Source: Microcystis aeruginosa Ma_SC_T_19800800_S464
GTDB lineage: Bacteria; Cyanobacteriota; Cyanobacteriia; Cyanobacteriales; Microcystaceae
Assembly: GCA_007095785.1 (NCBI GenBank)
Contig: SFBL01000022.1
Location: forward strand, 1 to 48,573
Direction: 5' to 3'
DNA length: 48,573 nucleotides
The position numbers and the translations under genes were made by a program. Below, one piece after another: positions 1 to 7,529 of this stretch. The stretch's first letter is position 1. Every line of letters starts with the position of its first letter. Below the pieces are notes generated by a model. It had not been told where the DNA came from, searched no databases, and saw only the letters and a list, made by a program, of their open reading frames with translations.

Positions 1-200
1 GTAAAGAAACTGGTCAAACTAATCATATTGAAAGATTAAATAATACCTTTCGACAAAGGATTTCTCGGCTGGTGAGAGAGAGTCTATCTTTCTCTAAAAA
101 AATGGAGAATCACGTTGGGTAGTCCTTTGGTATTTTATCCATGACTACAATGCACAGCAAAGCAAAGGATTAAGCCGCCATCACTACTACCGAATCACCA
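1..200 (+). pseudogene. IS1-family transposase 3' remnant
   Basis: Translation of the plus strand gives the C-terminal part of an IS1-type (InsB-like) transposase: a [18 protein letters not shown] stretch, then [13 protein letters not shown], an in-frame stop, and shifted downstream codons. A second decayed copy of the same 3' end lies at about 32450-32640 and aligns with it over roughly 190 bases. The reading frame is broken and the 5' part lies outside the window, so no active transposase is encoded. It abuts the ISAs1-type remnant that starts at about 205. Confidence 0.8.
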
Positions 201-204
201 CCTT

Positions 205-666
205 TACGTGTAATACTAATCCACTTTCTTGACTAAACAATGAGACAAACATGATAAAATTTTGTTGAGCATTGTTAGGATTCTCTAGGGTGTTTTTGAG
301 ACTTTTTCTATCTATATCTAGCCAATTTATATCACCTCTTTGTCCATATTATTGTAATGCCCCTTCATTAAACACTTTTAACAAACTCTGCCATTCAACT
401 CCCATCATTACCCTTCTAATTGTTGAATAGGATGGGACTCTTTCTGGAATTATGTTAAATTCTTGACTGAGCCTGTGCCGATTATTTTTAGCAAACTCTC
501 CTAGTTCTCTATAACCTGAGTATCCTACCATTGTTACCAGTATTATTACTACTAATACTATCCATAAAGGGTGTCTTTTTCCTTTATCTTTCCGAAAGTC
601 CTTGACTTGTTTTAGTTTTTCTATTAAGATCAACATATATTTGAAAGGTTGGCGGTCACTTCTCAT
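205..666 (-). pseudogene. ISAs1-family transposase remnant (N-terminal part)
   Basis: The open part (349-666) encodes 105 residues typical of the DDE_Tnp_1-associated N-terminal domain of ISAs1 transposases: VKDFRKDKGKRHPLW, GYSGYRELGEFAKNNR and VPSYSTIRRVM. It ends at a TAA, but the same frame continues with recognisable ISAs1 sequence (DINWLDIDRKSLKN, then MFVSLFSQESGLVLHVK) to about position 205, where it meets the IS1 remnant. In the usual family motif DGKSLRG the glycine is replaced here (DRKSLKN). The in-frame stop and missing catalytic C-terminus show a dead element. Confidence 0.8.
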
Positions 667-780
667 TTTACCTGATAGTGATCGCTTTTACTTTTGATAT
701 TCTGATGGGAGAATGAAACAGCCCTACCGACGTCGGGGGGGCAAGGGGGGGGAGCTAAACTGTCGGCAAGTTGTTGCAAT

Positions 781-1248
781 GGCTATGTATTTTTAGACCA
801 TCTAAGTTGGGATAACTTCAATGAATCTGGGGACTTGAAAGAACAAATAGAAGAATTTAAGCGTTATACGGGCTTCTATCCTGAATCCGTTCATGTAGAC
901 AAAATTTATCGGACGCGGGAGAATCGAGCCTATTGTCGAGAAAGAGGTATTAGAATGAGCGGCCCCCCTTTAGGAAGACCGCCGGCAAATATTAGTAAAG
1001 AAAAGAAAAAACAAGCTCTTGAAGATGAAAGAATTCGTAATGCTATTGAAGGGAAATTTGGTCAAGCAAAAAGAAGATTTAACCTCAATCGAGTGATGGC
1101 AAAACTTCCCTCAACTTCTCAAACAGCCATTTCTGTCACTTTTTTGGTTATCAATCTTTCTACCCTGCTTCGGCAGGTTTTGTGCCTTTTTTTGTGCTTT
1201 TTTCGAGAAAGAACAAATTTTCTCCTGTTTTCTCCCCTTTGCTATTAA
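781..1248 (+). pseudogene. IS5-like transposase, C-terminal fragment
   Basis: The frame is already open at 781 (GYVFLDHLSWDNFNES), upstream of the only possible TTG start at 835, and runs to a stop at 1246-1248. It carries the C-terminal half of a DDE transposase of the IS5/IS1182-like type: ESVHVDKIYRTRENR, RMSGPPLGRPP, and the glutamate-containing signature AIEGKFGQAKRRFNL, followed by a hydrophobic tail (VTFLVINLSTLLRQ). The N-terminal domain and the first catalytic aspartates are absent and a poly-G tract (about 734-752) precedes it, so this is a 5'-truncated, inactive copy. Confidence 0.75.
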
Positions 1249-1340
1249 TAGAAGTTATATTTTCTCTGAATTATCTCAACAAAAACTTATCTTCTCAATT
1301 GGCTTGAATAATCAATTATCTTTCTCCTGCTGCCCCCTTA

Positions 1341-1357
1341 CTTTTTCAGCAAGCCCT
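1341..1357. repeat. Isolated MITE end
   Basis: The sequence CTTTTTCAGCAAGCCCT matches the terminal inverted repeat of the MITE-like family described at 1385-1613. It lies about 28 bases before that element in opposite orientation. No partner end is seen upstream, so it is probably a leftover end of a decayed copy. Confidence 0.5.
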
Positions 1358-1384
1358 AATTATTAGAGTGATCCATGTTTATTT

Positions 1385-1613
1385 AGGGCTTGCTGAATAA
1401 TGGTAAAACCCTTTTAAAATAAAGCTTTTGACCTGTTAAAGTCCAATGTTCATGCTGCGAAAATAGGATTGGGACTTTCAAAAACCTTGCATTATCCTTC
1501 TTGTAGTACATCGCTTGGTACAAAAAACAAGGGCAACAAAGCCTGAAACGACCGGCTCCTGACTCGGAGACTCCTGACTCCTACCCCCAGGAAAAACTTT
1601 TTCAGCAGACCCT
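1385..1613. repeat. MITE-like element, copy 1 (diverged interior)
   Basis: The element starts with AGGGCTTGCTGAA and ends with TTCAGCAGACCCT, imperfect terminal inverted repeats of a family found five times in this window. It is flanked on both sides by ATTT (1381-1384 and 1614-1617), a possible 4-bp target-site duplication. The right end carries the family's CCCAGGAAAAACTTTTTC block, but the interior differs from the copies at 15.7, 17.1 and 43.3 kb. No open reading frame lies inside. Confidence 0.65.
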
Positions 1614-1648
1614 ATTTAGGTTAAAGAGAACAATAAAACTAGCGATCG

Positions 1649-2157
1649 ATGCGCGTGATCAGTAAAGTTAAATTACGAGAGTTTTGGGAACGTCACTCGG
1701 ACGCGGAAGACGCTCTGAGCGATTGGTATAACTTCGCTAGTAAGGCTAACTGGAAAAATTTAGTAGAGGTTCAAGGTCGCTTGCAGTATCAACCGAAACC
1801 GATTAATAACTCCCAAGAATACGAGCGATTTTTAAGCATAATTGAAGGGATGATGTCACGGGAGTTAAGCAATGACGAAGGACTATTATTTGATTTACTG
1901 GTCTTATTAGTGGAAGAATACGAGCGGAAACATTATCCGATCGCCCGAACAAATCCTACCGCTACCTTAGAATCTTTACTTGATGAATTCGAGATCGATA
2001 GGGAGTGTCTTATCGATATTTTCGGCGATCGGGATAGGGTAGAATCGGTGATGCTGGGGAAACAGGCGATCGCCCCTCTCAAGCCGAGTCTCTAGCCGAA
2101 TTTTTTAATCGCTTAAGTGCGAAACTGGCGTTAAGCGCCCGTGATTTTCTCTTGTAG
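1649..2157 (+). pseudogene. Chimeric HigB-HigA toxin-antitoxin ORF with a frameshift
   Basis: The open frame 1649-2095 encodes 148 residues. Residues 1-42 (MRVISKVKLREFWERHSDAE, then ANWKNLVEVQ) match the N-terminal half of HigB-type mRNA-interferase toxins. From about residue 46 the sequence reads as a HigA antitoxin (NSQEYERFLSIIEGMM, LLVLLVEEYERKHYPI, and a helix-turn-helix ending RVESVMLGKQAI). The toxin's C-terminal half is missing, as after an in-frame deletion. At the C run near 2072-2076 the frame is lost: one extra C would continue into SQAESLAEFFNRLSAKLALS and stop at 2155-2157, the expected HigA C-terminus. A HIP1 octamer sits at the shift. The start at 1649 follows another CGATCG and has no strong ribosome-binding site. 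Toxicity is unlikely; residual DNA binding is possible. Confidence 0.75.
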
Positions 2158-2288
2158 CCTCGCTTTTCCTTCGGGAACCATATAACAAATCCTTACTTTC
2201 TTCAGAGCTTAGATTAATTAAGATAATGTTACAAAACTTTATGAAAAAGGCGTAGTATGATAATTTACGCCAGTAAAGCGAACACAAT

Positions 2289-2294
2289 AAGGAG
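2289..2294 (+). promoter_or_regulatory. Ribosome-binding site of crtR
   Basis: AAGGAG lies 11 bases before the ATG at 2306 and supports that start over other upstream codons. The overlapping open frame at 2257-2466 has no comparable site. Confidence 0.6.
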
Positions 2295-2305
2295 CAACAC
2301 CCATA

Positions 2306-3199
2306 ATGCAGTCGGCCGAGATGTTGCTGACAGTCCCCAAAGAGTATTTAAAAGCACCGGGGGGCTTCAACCCAAACGTTACCATGTTTTTCAGTGCCTT
2401 GAGTCTAATAACCCTATCTACCTGTGGCTATTGGCTATGGTCCTGGCCGGACTGGATTTGTTTTAGTGCTAATGTCCTCGCTTTACATTTATCGGGGACA
2501 GTTATCCACGATGCCTCTCATAATTCTGCCCATAGGAATCGGGTATTTAATGCTATTTTAGGTCATGGCAGTGCTTTAATGCTCGGTTTTGCCTTCCCGG
2601 TCTTCACTAGAGTCCATTTACAGCACCACGCTCACGTTAACGATCCCGAAAATGATCCGGATCATTTTGTCTCCACTGGTGGCCCTTTGTGGATGATTGC
2701 GGCCAGATTTTTTTATCACGAAATCTTCTTTTTTAAGCGGCAACTCTGGCGAAAATACGAACTGCTGGAATGGTTCCTCAGTCGTCTTTTTGTTGCTACC
2801 ATAGTCATCGTCGCCTGTCAATACGGTTTTATCAGCTATGTGATGAATTTTTGGTTTGTTCCCGCTTTAGTGGTGGGAATTGCCCTCGGTTTATTTTTTG
2901 ATTATCTTCCCCATCGTCCTTTCCAGGAGCGTAATCGTTGGAAAAATGCCCGAGTTTACCCCAGTCCCCTGTTAAATCTGCTGATTTTAGGGCAGAATTA
3001 TCATCTCGTGCATCATCTTTGGCCGTCGATTCCCTGGTACAAATACCAACCGGCATACTATGCCACTAAACCGCTTTTAGACGCAAAAGAGTGTGAACAG
3101 TCTTTAGGCCTACTGCAAGGTAAGAATTTCTGGAGTTTCCTCTACGATGTCTTCCTAGGGATTCGTTTTCACTCCCATTCTTCTAAATCTAGCTCATAG
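2306..3199 (+). CDS. crtR: Beta-carotene hydroxylase CrtR
   Basis: The 297-residue protein is a membrane di-iron hydroxylase of the fatty-acid desaturase superfamily. Cyanobacterial CrtR adds 3-hydroxyl groups to beta-ionone rings, giving zeaxanthin and related xanthophylls. All histidine boxes are visible: HDASH (residues 68-72), a further His at 76, HLQHH (104-108), a DYLPHRPF motif with His203, and HLVHH (233-237). Hydrophobic stretches around 25-65, 85-100 and 160-200 fit membrane helices between the boxes, with both termini cytoplasmic. Length matches the family (about 300). AAGGAG precedes the ATG. The gene is monocistronic by spacing: the HigBA chimera lies upstream and a small secreted-protein gene begins about 95 bases downstream. 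Confidence 0.9.
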   Translation: MQSAEMLLTVPKEYLKAPGGFNPNVTMFFSALSLITLSTCGYWLWSWPDWICFSANVLALHLSGTVIHDASHNSAHRNRVFNAILGHGSALMLGFAFPVFTRVHLQHHAHVNDPENDPDHFVSTGGPLWMIAARFFYHEIFFFKRQLWRKYELLEWFLSRLFVATIVIVACQYGFISYVMNFWFVPALVVGIALGLFFDYLPHRPFQERNRWKNARVYPSPLLNLLILGQNYHLVHHLWPSIPWYKYQPAYYATKPLLDAKECEQSLGLLQGKNFWSFLYDVFLGIRFHSHSSKSSS

Positions 3200-3282
3200 C
3201 AGTTATCGTAATGGTGAGGTACAAGGTTTTCGTTTTGGGGAGTCGGTATCTGTACTGGTTTTGTTGTCAACTTGATTTTTTG

Positions 3283-3289
3283 AAGGAGG
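3283..3289 (+). promoter_or_regulatory. Ribosome-binding site deciding the start at 3295
   Basis: AAGGAGG lies 5 bases before the ATG at 3295, a near-perfect Shine-Dalgarno sequence. It indicates that translation starts there and not at the upstream in-frame ATG at 3211. Confidence 0.75.
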
Positions 3290-3294
3290 ATTTT

Positions 3295-3612
3295 ATGGGT
3301 CAACATTGGGGAAAAGCCTTAATTTTAACAACAACTTTCTTGACAATTAACATCAATTATGCTAGGTCTTTAACCTTTGGTGAGGCCGTTGGTATTGGAG
3401 CGGGGGCCCTGTTAATCAACCGGGTGGTACAGGATAATAGACAACGTTATCGATTTGTGCCACCAGAGCAAGAATTTCAGCGCGGACTAGAGGACGGTTT
3501 TAACTTTGCCCGCTATGACAATCCGCGCAATTCCAGAGACTACGATGACGGTTTTATCGAGGGACGAAGACGGCGGGAGTCGGGTTGGTCCAGTCCTAAC
3601 CGGAGAAGTTAA
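3295..3612 (+). CDS. Small secreted protein of unknown function
   Basis: The protein has 105 residues. A short basic N-terminus and a hydrophobic stretch (ALILTTTFLTININYARS) form a likely signal peptide ending near residue 24. A glycine-rich segment (GEAVGIGAGALLINRVV) follows, then a polar, arginine- and tyrosine-rich C-terminus with two similar repeats around residues 62-92 (EFQRGLEDGFNFARYDN, then SRDYDDGFIEGRRRR). No enzyme motif is recognised. The strong Shine-Dalgarno sequence decides the start. The stop codon at 3610-3612 directly abuts the stop of the convergent gene at 3613, leaving no intergenic base. Confidence 0.7.
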   Translation: MGQHWGKALILTTTFLTININYARSLTFGEAVGIGAGALLINRVVQDNRQRYRFVPPEQEFQRGLEDGFNFARYDNPRNSRDYDDGFIEGRRRRESGWSSPNRRS

Positions 3613-4167
3613 TTATTTTTTGGGTCTGCGTCCCACTTCGGCGGTTTCTTGAATGGAAAATATCCTCAATTTGCCGTCGATGGGAGCGACTTTAGCCACT
3701 GCTTCCGATGCAACTATATAGTTATCACCCTCGGTATTGGTAATATTGACTACCCGCTCGCGAGTGATTATCGCCATCTCGTCACTAGCAAGAATATCCA
3801 CATCCCAATTCTCAGAAAGAACCTCTATACTTTTAATATTTTTGTAGGATTCCTCTAAAAATATTTTATGTTCCGTGATACCATCTAACTCAAAAATTTC
3901 GGTACTAGCATCGGTTTTAATGGTCAATTGCGAGGAAATAAACGGGGCATAGTGTTTGAGGATTAGGGCGATATTTTTATCTTTAATAGCGGTTTCAATG
4001 TCTTGAATCATTGCTTTAATTTCCGCTTCACTGATTTTTTGTCCCCCATCGCGATTACTCGATTGTTTTACCGGCACTATCGAGGGGTTAGCATGGACAA
4101 AAGGGGGGGAGATGCTGGGGAGAAAGGATAAACCGAGCAATAGAACAATTAATTGGGGAGAACGCAT
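3613..4167 (-). CDS. Secreted protein with NTF2/SnoaL-like fold
   Basis: The 184-residue product begins with a signal peptide (LIVLLLGLSFLPSISPPFVHA, cleavage likely after residue 26). The mature part starts with a helical segment (EAEIKAMIQDIETAIKDKN, ILKHYAPF) and continues with alternating beta strands (WDVDILASDEMAIITRERVV), the pattern of periplasmic NTF2-like/SnoaL-like proteins in which a cone-shaped sheet binds small ligands. The fold is inferred from this layout, with no catalytic residues evident. Its 3' end abuts the convergent small secreted-protein gene with zero spacing. Confidence 0.65.
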   Translation of the reverse strand: MRSPQLIVLLLGLSFLPSISPPFVHANPSIVPVKQSSNRDGGQKISEAEIKAMIQDIETAIKDKNIALILKHYAPFISSQLTIKTDASTEIFELDGITEHKIFLEESYKNIKSIEVLSENWDVDILASDEMAIITRERVVNITNTEGDNYIVASEAVAKVAPIDGKLRIFSIQETAEVGRRPKK

Positions 4168-4229
4168 AATTTAATAAACTTGGTAAATTCAACCCGAATC
4201 ATAGCATTTTCTCGTTACCGAATAAATCC

Positions 4230-4300
4230 TCAAGGTGAAAGTCCCTAGTTAGGGAAGCTAAGAGAGCAAAATTATGGCTGTGCAAAGTCTAGGTTGATCC
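4230..4300 (-). other. Unassigned structured-looking segment
   Basis: Between xthA and the NTF2-like gene lies AAGGTGAAAGTCCCTAGTT, followed by AGGGAAGCTAAGAGAGC. CCCTA/TAGGG forms a short palindrome. The GTGAAAGTCC wording resembles pieces of structured RNAs seen near mobile introns or transposon ends, but too little remains to name it. Strand is uncertain. Confidence 0.2.
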
Positions 4301-4301
4301 T

Positions 4302-5105
4302 TCAGCTATTTTTGCTTGATATTTCCAGAATAACAGGGGTATGATCGCTAGGTTTTTCTTGTTTTCTGGGTTCTCGATCGATCAGACAATTAACGGCTTT
4401 TTCGTATAGCTGAGGAGTTAAATAAAGATGATCAATTCGCCAACCTCGGTTACGAGCAAAACCACCGCTGCGATAATCCCACCAACTATAATGTCCTGCT
4501 GCCGAGGTGAATTTTCTAAAGGCATCTTGTAAACCAATTTCTAAGACCTTTTCTAAAGCTTCTCTTTCTTTAGCTGAAGACATAATATGATTTTCTTTGC
4601 CTTTGGGATCATAAATATCTTTATCTTCTAAGGCAATATTAAAATCTCCGCAGATACATAATTCTTGGGGTTGAGAATTAATTATTTTATCTAGATATTT
4701 CCTAAGAGTTTCTAACCATTTAAGCTTATAAATATATTTATCACTATCTAGGGAAGAACCATTAGGAACGTAGAGATTAATAATCCGAATATCGCCGATT
4801 ACTCCAGTAATTAAACGTTTTTGTTCGTCTAGTTCTCCCGTTAAATTTTCGCCGATAATGGGACTAAATCCCACAGTGATATCGTCCAGGGGTTTCTGGC
4901 TAAAAATCGCTACACCATTATAGGATTTTTGTCCAGAAATATAGAGATGATAACCCAAAGATTCAAAAGCTTCTCTGGGAAAATCTCGATCGATTACCTT
5001 AGTTTCTTGCAAACATAAAACCTCAACGGGATTGAGTTGTAACCAGTTAATTACCTGCTCTTGTCGGCTGCGAATCGAGTTGACATTCCATGTGGCGATT
5101 TTCAT
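4302..5105 (-). CDS. xthA: Exodeoxyribonuclease III
   Basis: The product (267 residues) is a class II AP endonuclease/3'-5' exonuclease that cuts DNA 5' to abasic sites and removes blocked 3' ends in base-excision repair. The expected motifs occur in order: MKIATWNVNSIRSR at the N-terminus (metal-coordinating Asn), LCLQETKV (catalytic Glu), LYVPNGSS, ICGDFNIA (Asp/Asn), RNRGWRIDHLYL, and the C-terminal SDHTPVIL (catalytic Asp-His). I chose the ATG at 5105 because the family begins exactly at MKIATWN; a longer in-frame extension to 5168 would overlap cpcT. cpcT ends 22 bases upstream, so the two may be cotranscribed, although their functions are unrelated. Confidence 0.93.
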   Translation of the reverse strand: MKIATWNVNSIRSRQEQVINWLQLNPVEVLCLQETKVIDRDFPREAFESLGYHLYISGQKSYNGVAIFSQKPLDDITVGFSPIIGENLTGELDEQKRLITGVIGDIRIINLYVPNGSSLDSDKYIYKLKWLETLRKYLDKIINSQPQELCICGDFNIALEDKDIYDPKGKENHIMSSAKEREALEKVLEIGLQDAFRKFTSAAGHYSWWDYRSGGFARNRGWRIDHLYLTPQLYEKAVNCLIDREPRKQEKPSDHTPVILEISSKNS

Positions 5106-5127
5106 AGCTAAAAACCGAGAATTTTTC

Positions 5128-5712
5128 TCACACTTCCTCAGCAAAACTACTGCGACGCACAAACTCAAAGGGACCGGCGATCGAACCCCAGACTAATTGA
5201 TCGGTTTCGGGATCTAAACCGCGATCAACGCTAATTAATCCCTGTTCACTAATTTCAAAACTATTATCTAAATAAGTCATTTTATCTTTGCGAAAGATTA
5301 AACATTGTTTCCCCGGTTTCACCACCCCTTTAAAACTGTTACCTGTCCAAGTTACATTCATATCACAACCCGGCATCGGTTCTAATAGGTCTAAGCTGAG
5401 ATTTTTGAGACGTTGGGGTTCTCTAGAAGCACCAAAAAAGTTAGCTTCCTCTTTAACTTTAAAGTTTTCTAGTTCAATATGGTCATCGACTACCGATAAT
5501 TTAAATACTCGCAAACGATAGGGAGTATTGAGCATAAAATCGTAGGCCTGCTCTAAAAATAAACTGGTTCCCTTCAGTAATTCATCGGGTAAAGGACGCA
5601 TACACACGCGAATATGGGCAAAAAAAGGCGGATTAGCAAAAGCTTGTTCTTGATTACTAAAATCCGCCGCCATCCAGCGTGCTAGGGTTTTTATATCCGT
5701 GGAATGAGTCAT
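5128..5712 (-). CDS. cpcT: CpcT/CpeT-type phycobiliprotein lyase
   Basis: The 194-residue protein matches the T-type bilin lyases, small beta-barrel (calycin-like) proteins. CpcT attaches phycocyanobilin to Cys-153 of the phycocyanin beta subunit. Characteristic segments are LARWMAADFSNQEQAFANPP, FAHIRVCMRPLP, SLFLEQAYDF, PYRLRVFKL, MPGCDMNVTWTG and the C-terminal LVWGSIAGPFEFVRR. Length is normal for the family. The assignment to the CpcT rather than the CpeT branch is inferred from the presumed phycocyanin-based antenna; no phycoerythrin genes are seen. rplI lies upstream on the same strand about 100 bases away, and xthA follows closely. Confidence 0.85.
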   Translation of the reverse strand: MTHSTDIKTLARWMAADFSNQEQAFANPPFFAHIRVCMRPLPDELLKGTSLFLEQAYDFMLNTPYRLRVFKLSVVDDHIELENFKVKEEANFFGASREPQRLKNLSLDLLEPMPGCDMNVTWTGNSFKGVVKPGKQCLIFRKDKMTYLDNSFEISEQGLISVDRGLDPETDQLVWGSIAGPFEFVRRSSFAEEV

Positions 5713-5811
5713 AATTTTTGAGATGTGAATGGCTATTAGCTAGCAGCCATTAGCTAGTTAATCGCTCTGATAAATTTTCACTGATTACTGATAACTATGC
5801 CCCGACAATTG

Positions 5812-6270
5812 TTATTGTGCAATTACTTTAATTTCGATATCGGCATTAACTTCGGGATGGAGTTTGACTTGTACTTTATAGACTCCCAATTGACCGATAT
5901 CGGGGACGGTAATACCACGGCGATCGATTTCTAATTTAGCATTTTCTAGAATAACCGTAGCCACATCTTGACTGGTGACAGTACCGAAAATCGCCTCGTT
6001 TTCACCCACCTGTTTAGGGATGGTGTAGGGACTGAGTTTTTCGATCGCAGTTTTTCTGGTTTCTGCTTCTTGTTTTTCAGCGAGGAGACGTTGACGCTCT
6101 TTTTCTTTCCTAAATTCTGCCTGTTTCATCGCACCCTTGGTGGCTAAAACGGCCACACCTTGGGGGATAAGGTAATTGCGTGCATAACCGGGGGCCACTT
6201 CCACCACATCGCCATTTTCACCCAATTTGCTGACTTTTTGATTGAGGATAACCTGCATTCGTTTCGCCAT
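5812..6270 (-). CDS. rplI: 50S ribosomal protein L9
   Basis: The 152-residue protein shows the L9 signature at the N-terminal RNA-binding domain (VILNQKVSKLGENGDVVEV, then APGYARNYLIPQGVA), a long connecting helix rich in Lys/Glu/Arg (about 40-80: FRKEKERQRLLAEKQEAE), and the C-terminal 23S-binding domain ending in VHPE-like KLHPEVNADIEIKVIAQ. It binds 23S rRNA at the L1 stalk base and helps keep the reading frame. Length is typical (about 150). The preceding leader has no clear regulatory structure. It is followed by cpcT on the same strand. Confidence 0.97.
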   Translation of the reverse strand: MAKRMQVILNQKVSKLGENGDVVEVAPGYARNYLIPQGVAVLATKGAMKQAEFRKEKERQRLLAEKQEAETRKTAIEKLSPYTIPKQVGENEAIFGTVTSQDVATVILENAKLEIDRRGITVPDIGQLGVYKVQVKLHPEVNADIEIKVIAQ

Positions 6271-6339
6271 GATCTTGACCTAAAACAATAGTTCCAAAAC
6301 CTTTATCATACCATGCAATCGTCAAGTCTTGATCACAAG

Positions 6340-6687
6340 TTAATTATTGCCAGCGGCGATTATTTGGGTTAATAGGGGACCGATTGCCTGAAAGGCCGAG
6401 GGTAAAACCGCTACGGTGGTGGCTGCGATAATAATTGTCGTGGCTAATCTCAGCACTTTCTCGGAGGCTTTTTCGTAGGTGTCAAATTTATAGTCGAGTT
6501 TGTCTAATCTTTGGTCTATTTCCTGAAACCGTTGCCCCATAGCATCAAAACGTTGGTCTATTTCCTCAAAACGTTGGTCTATCGCCTCAAAACGTTGATC
6601 TATCGCCTCAAAACGTTGATTTACTGCTATTTGGAAGCTTTTCAATTCGTTGAGAACATCGGTTAGGGTGGGTTCTTGGGTGGACAT
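6340..6687 (-). CDS. Coiled-coil protein with C-terminal membrane segment
   Basis: The product (115 residues from the ATG at 6687) has a short N-terminal helix (LTDVLNELKSFQIAVNQ), four near-perfect seven-residue repeats of the type RFEAIDQ (residues 26-53) continuing as a coiled coil, and a hydrophobic C-terminus (LATTIIIAATTVAVLPS) able to span a membrane. ATG 6687 is preferred over 6720 because CAGGTG lies just upstream. The repeats are also repeated at DNA level. The architecture resembles the unrelated-looking protein at 8904-9224 and small coiled-coil/TM proteins common near cyanobacterial toxin-antitoxin loci. Function is unknown. Confidence 0.65.
   Translation of the reverse strand: MSTQEPTLTDVLNELKSFQIAVNQRFEAIDQRFEAIDQRFEEIDQRFDAMGQRFQEIDQRLDKLDYKFDTYEKASEKVLRLATTIIIAATTVAVLPSAFQAIGPLLTQIIAAGNN
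6525..6620 (-). repeat. 21-bp coding tandem repeat
   Basis: Units of 21 bases reading TATCGCCTCAAAACGTTG with minor changes occur in tandem, each encoding one RFEAIDQ-like heptad. Variation is mostly third-position (TTT/TTC for the glutamate-side codons and GAC/GAT). Slippage in such a repeat would lengthen or shorten the coiled coil by whole heptads. Confidence 0.7.
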
Positions 6688-6720
6688 GGTGACACCTGGG
6701 GTAATTTGAGTGCCTAGCAA

Positions 6721-6904
6721 AACGCCAATTCAAGTCTGAATCGCATCACTGTCTAATCTACCTTCATAGAGTACCTAATTTGGGATAGGATAGTCAAGAC
6801 ATTTTCGCAGACGATTGTTAATCAAGTTTACGGATATTTCTATCTCCTCTAGCCTCAGCATTTTAAAATTCGTCCTCTTGGGAAAGAATTGTCTTAATAG
6901 TCCA
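6721..6904. other. Intergenic stretch without recognised features
   Basis: AT-rich sequence between the coiled-coil gene and the antitoxin remnant. I see no open frame with a ribosome-binding site, no RNA gene and no clear repeat in it. Confidence 0.4.
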
Positions 6905-6908
6905 GATG

Positions 6909-7030
6909 ATATGTTTATTTAATCTTCAAAATTTTTCTGGCTACTTCGTCATCAATAGGACTTTTTTCTAATTCTAATTTACCCCCTGGATTATTGGAAT
7001 AATAACGTTGTTTGGTGTGTATTCATATTA
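6909..7030 (-). pseudogene. Fragment of a duplicated HigA-type antitoxin gene
   Basis: This stretch is a decayed copy of part of the antitoxin gene at 7530-7835. Shared blocks are TTCATATTAACTCCTGAAAA (start codon and ribosome-binding region), the ELEK segment, and CTGGCTACTTCGTCATCAAT (encoding IDDEVARKI). In this copy, codons after MNTHQT run into a stop, then LELEKSPIDDEVARKI is found in another frame before a second stop. About 55 bases present in the intact copy are deleted. It shows that the antitoxin locus was duplicated and then eroded. Confidence 0.7.
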
Positions 7031-7097
7031 ACTCCTGAAAATAGGTGTGTAATTCGGGATTCTTGGCAAAGTTTCATTTGTAAACGCTATAGTTCTA

Positions 7098-7244
7098 TCA
7101 GAACCCTAATTTTAGCTGGTTAACGCACTGGGTTGTAATAAATTGTTGATTGATTAATTTTTGGAATTGTTTTTTTGCCAATGGGTGAAGTGAGTCGTTT
7201 TTATTAGCAAGAGCCAGCCAGAAACCAGGATCAACAATGATCAT
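7098..7244 (-). pseudogene. Truncated PIN-domain (VapC-like) toxin
   Basis: The frame starts with MIIVDPGFWLALANKND, the first strand and helix of a PIN domain with the first catalytic aspartate (D5), and continues to FITTQCVNQLKLGF before a stop after 48 residues. PIN toxins normally have about 130 residues and need three or four acidic residues, so this is a remnant without nuclease activity. Its ATG overlaps the end of the antitoxin gene at 7231-7479 (AAATATGATCATTG), the translational coupling usual in toxin-antitoxin operons. The remaining C-terminus has been lost. Confidence 0.7.
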
Positions 7245-7479
7245 ATTTTTGCTTAAGTTCACTTGTTAAATAGGTTTTATAGTTTTGCGAAAGGTCTGGT
7301 TTAGCCTCTATAAAACCGATAAAGTCAGACCAATCTTCTGTTCCCTGCTTTTTCATTTCCTGTTGCTTGAGAGAATATCGTTTTTTTAGAATATCTACAA
7401 GTTTAAGAATAGTCTGTTGTGCGTCGAGGGGAAGGGACGCAATATCTTCTTGAATTGTTTCTAGGTTTATCATTGTCAT
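7231..7479 (-). CDS. Antitoxin of a VapBC-like pair (partner truncated)
   Basis: The 82-residue protein has an N-terminal helical segment (LETIQEDIASLPLDAQQTIL) typical of a family of small cyanobacterial antitoxins with the P-x-x-x-Q motif, and a polar C-terminus (EDWSDFIGFIEAKPDLSQNY) that would contact the toxin. The C-terminal segment ESKP-like in this family follows a W-S-x-F-I-G pattern, which is seen here as WSDFIGFIEAKPDL. Its last codons overlap the start of the truncated PIN gene. Since that toxin is broken, the antitoxin is probably a relic or an anti-addiction module. A second start two residues in (MINLE) is possible. Confidence 0.65.
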   Translation of the reverse strand: MTMINLETIQEDIASLPLDAQQTILKLVDILKKRYSLKQQEMKKQGTEDWSDFIGFIEAKPDLSQNYKTYLTSELKQKYDHC

Positions 7480-7529
7480 TGTTTAAATGCGCAACAGCTT
7501 ATTCTCATTGTAGCAAATTACTGAAACAA

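Noticed and set aside
2257-2466. ORF overlapping the crtR start
   Set aside because: It is the shifted frame of crtR, has no ribosome-binding site, and conflicts with the strong CrtR match.
4302-5168. Longer xthA start at 5168
   Set aside because: It would overlap cpcT and adds residues unlike the family; MKIATWN at 5105 is the expected start.
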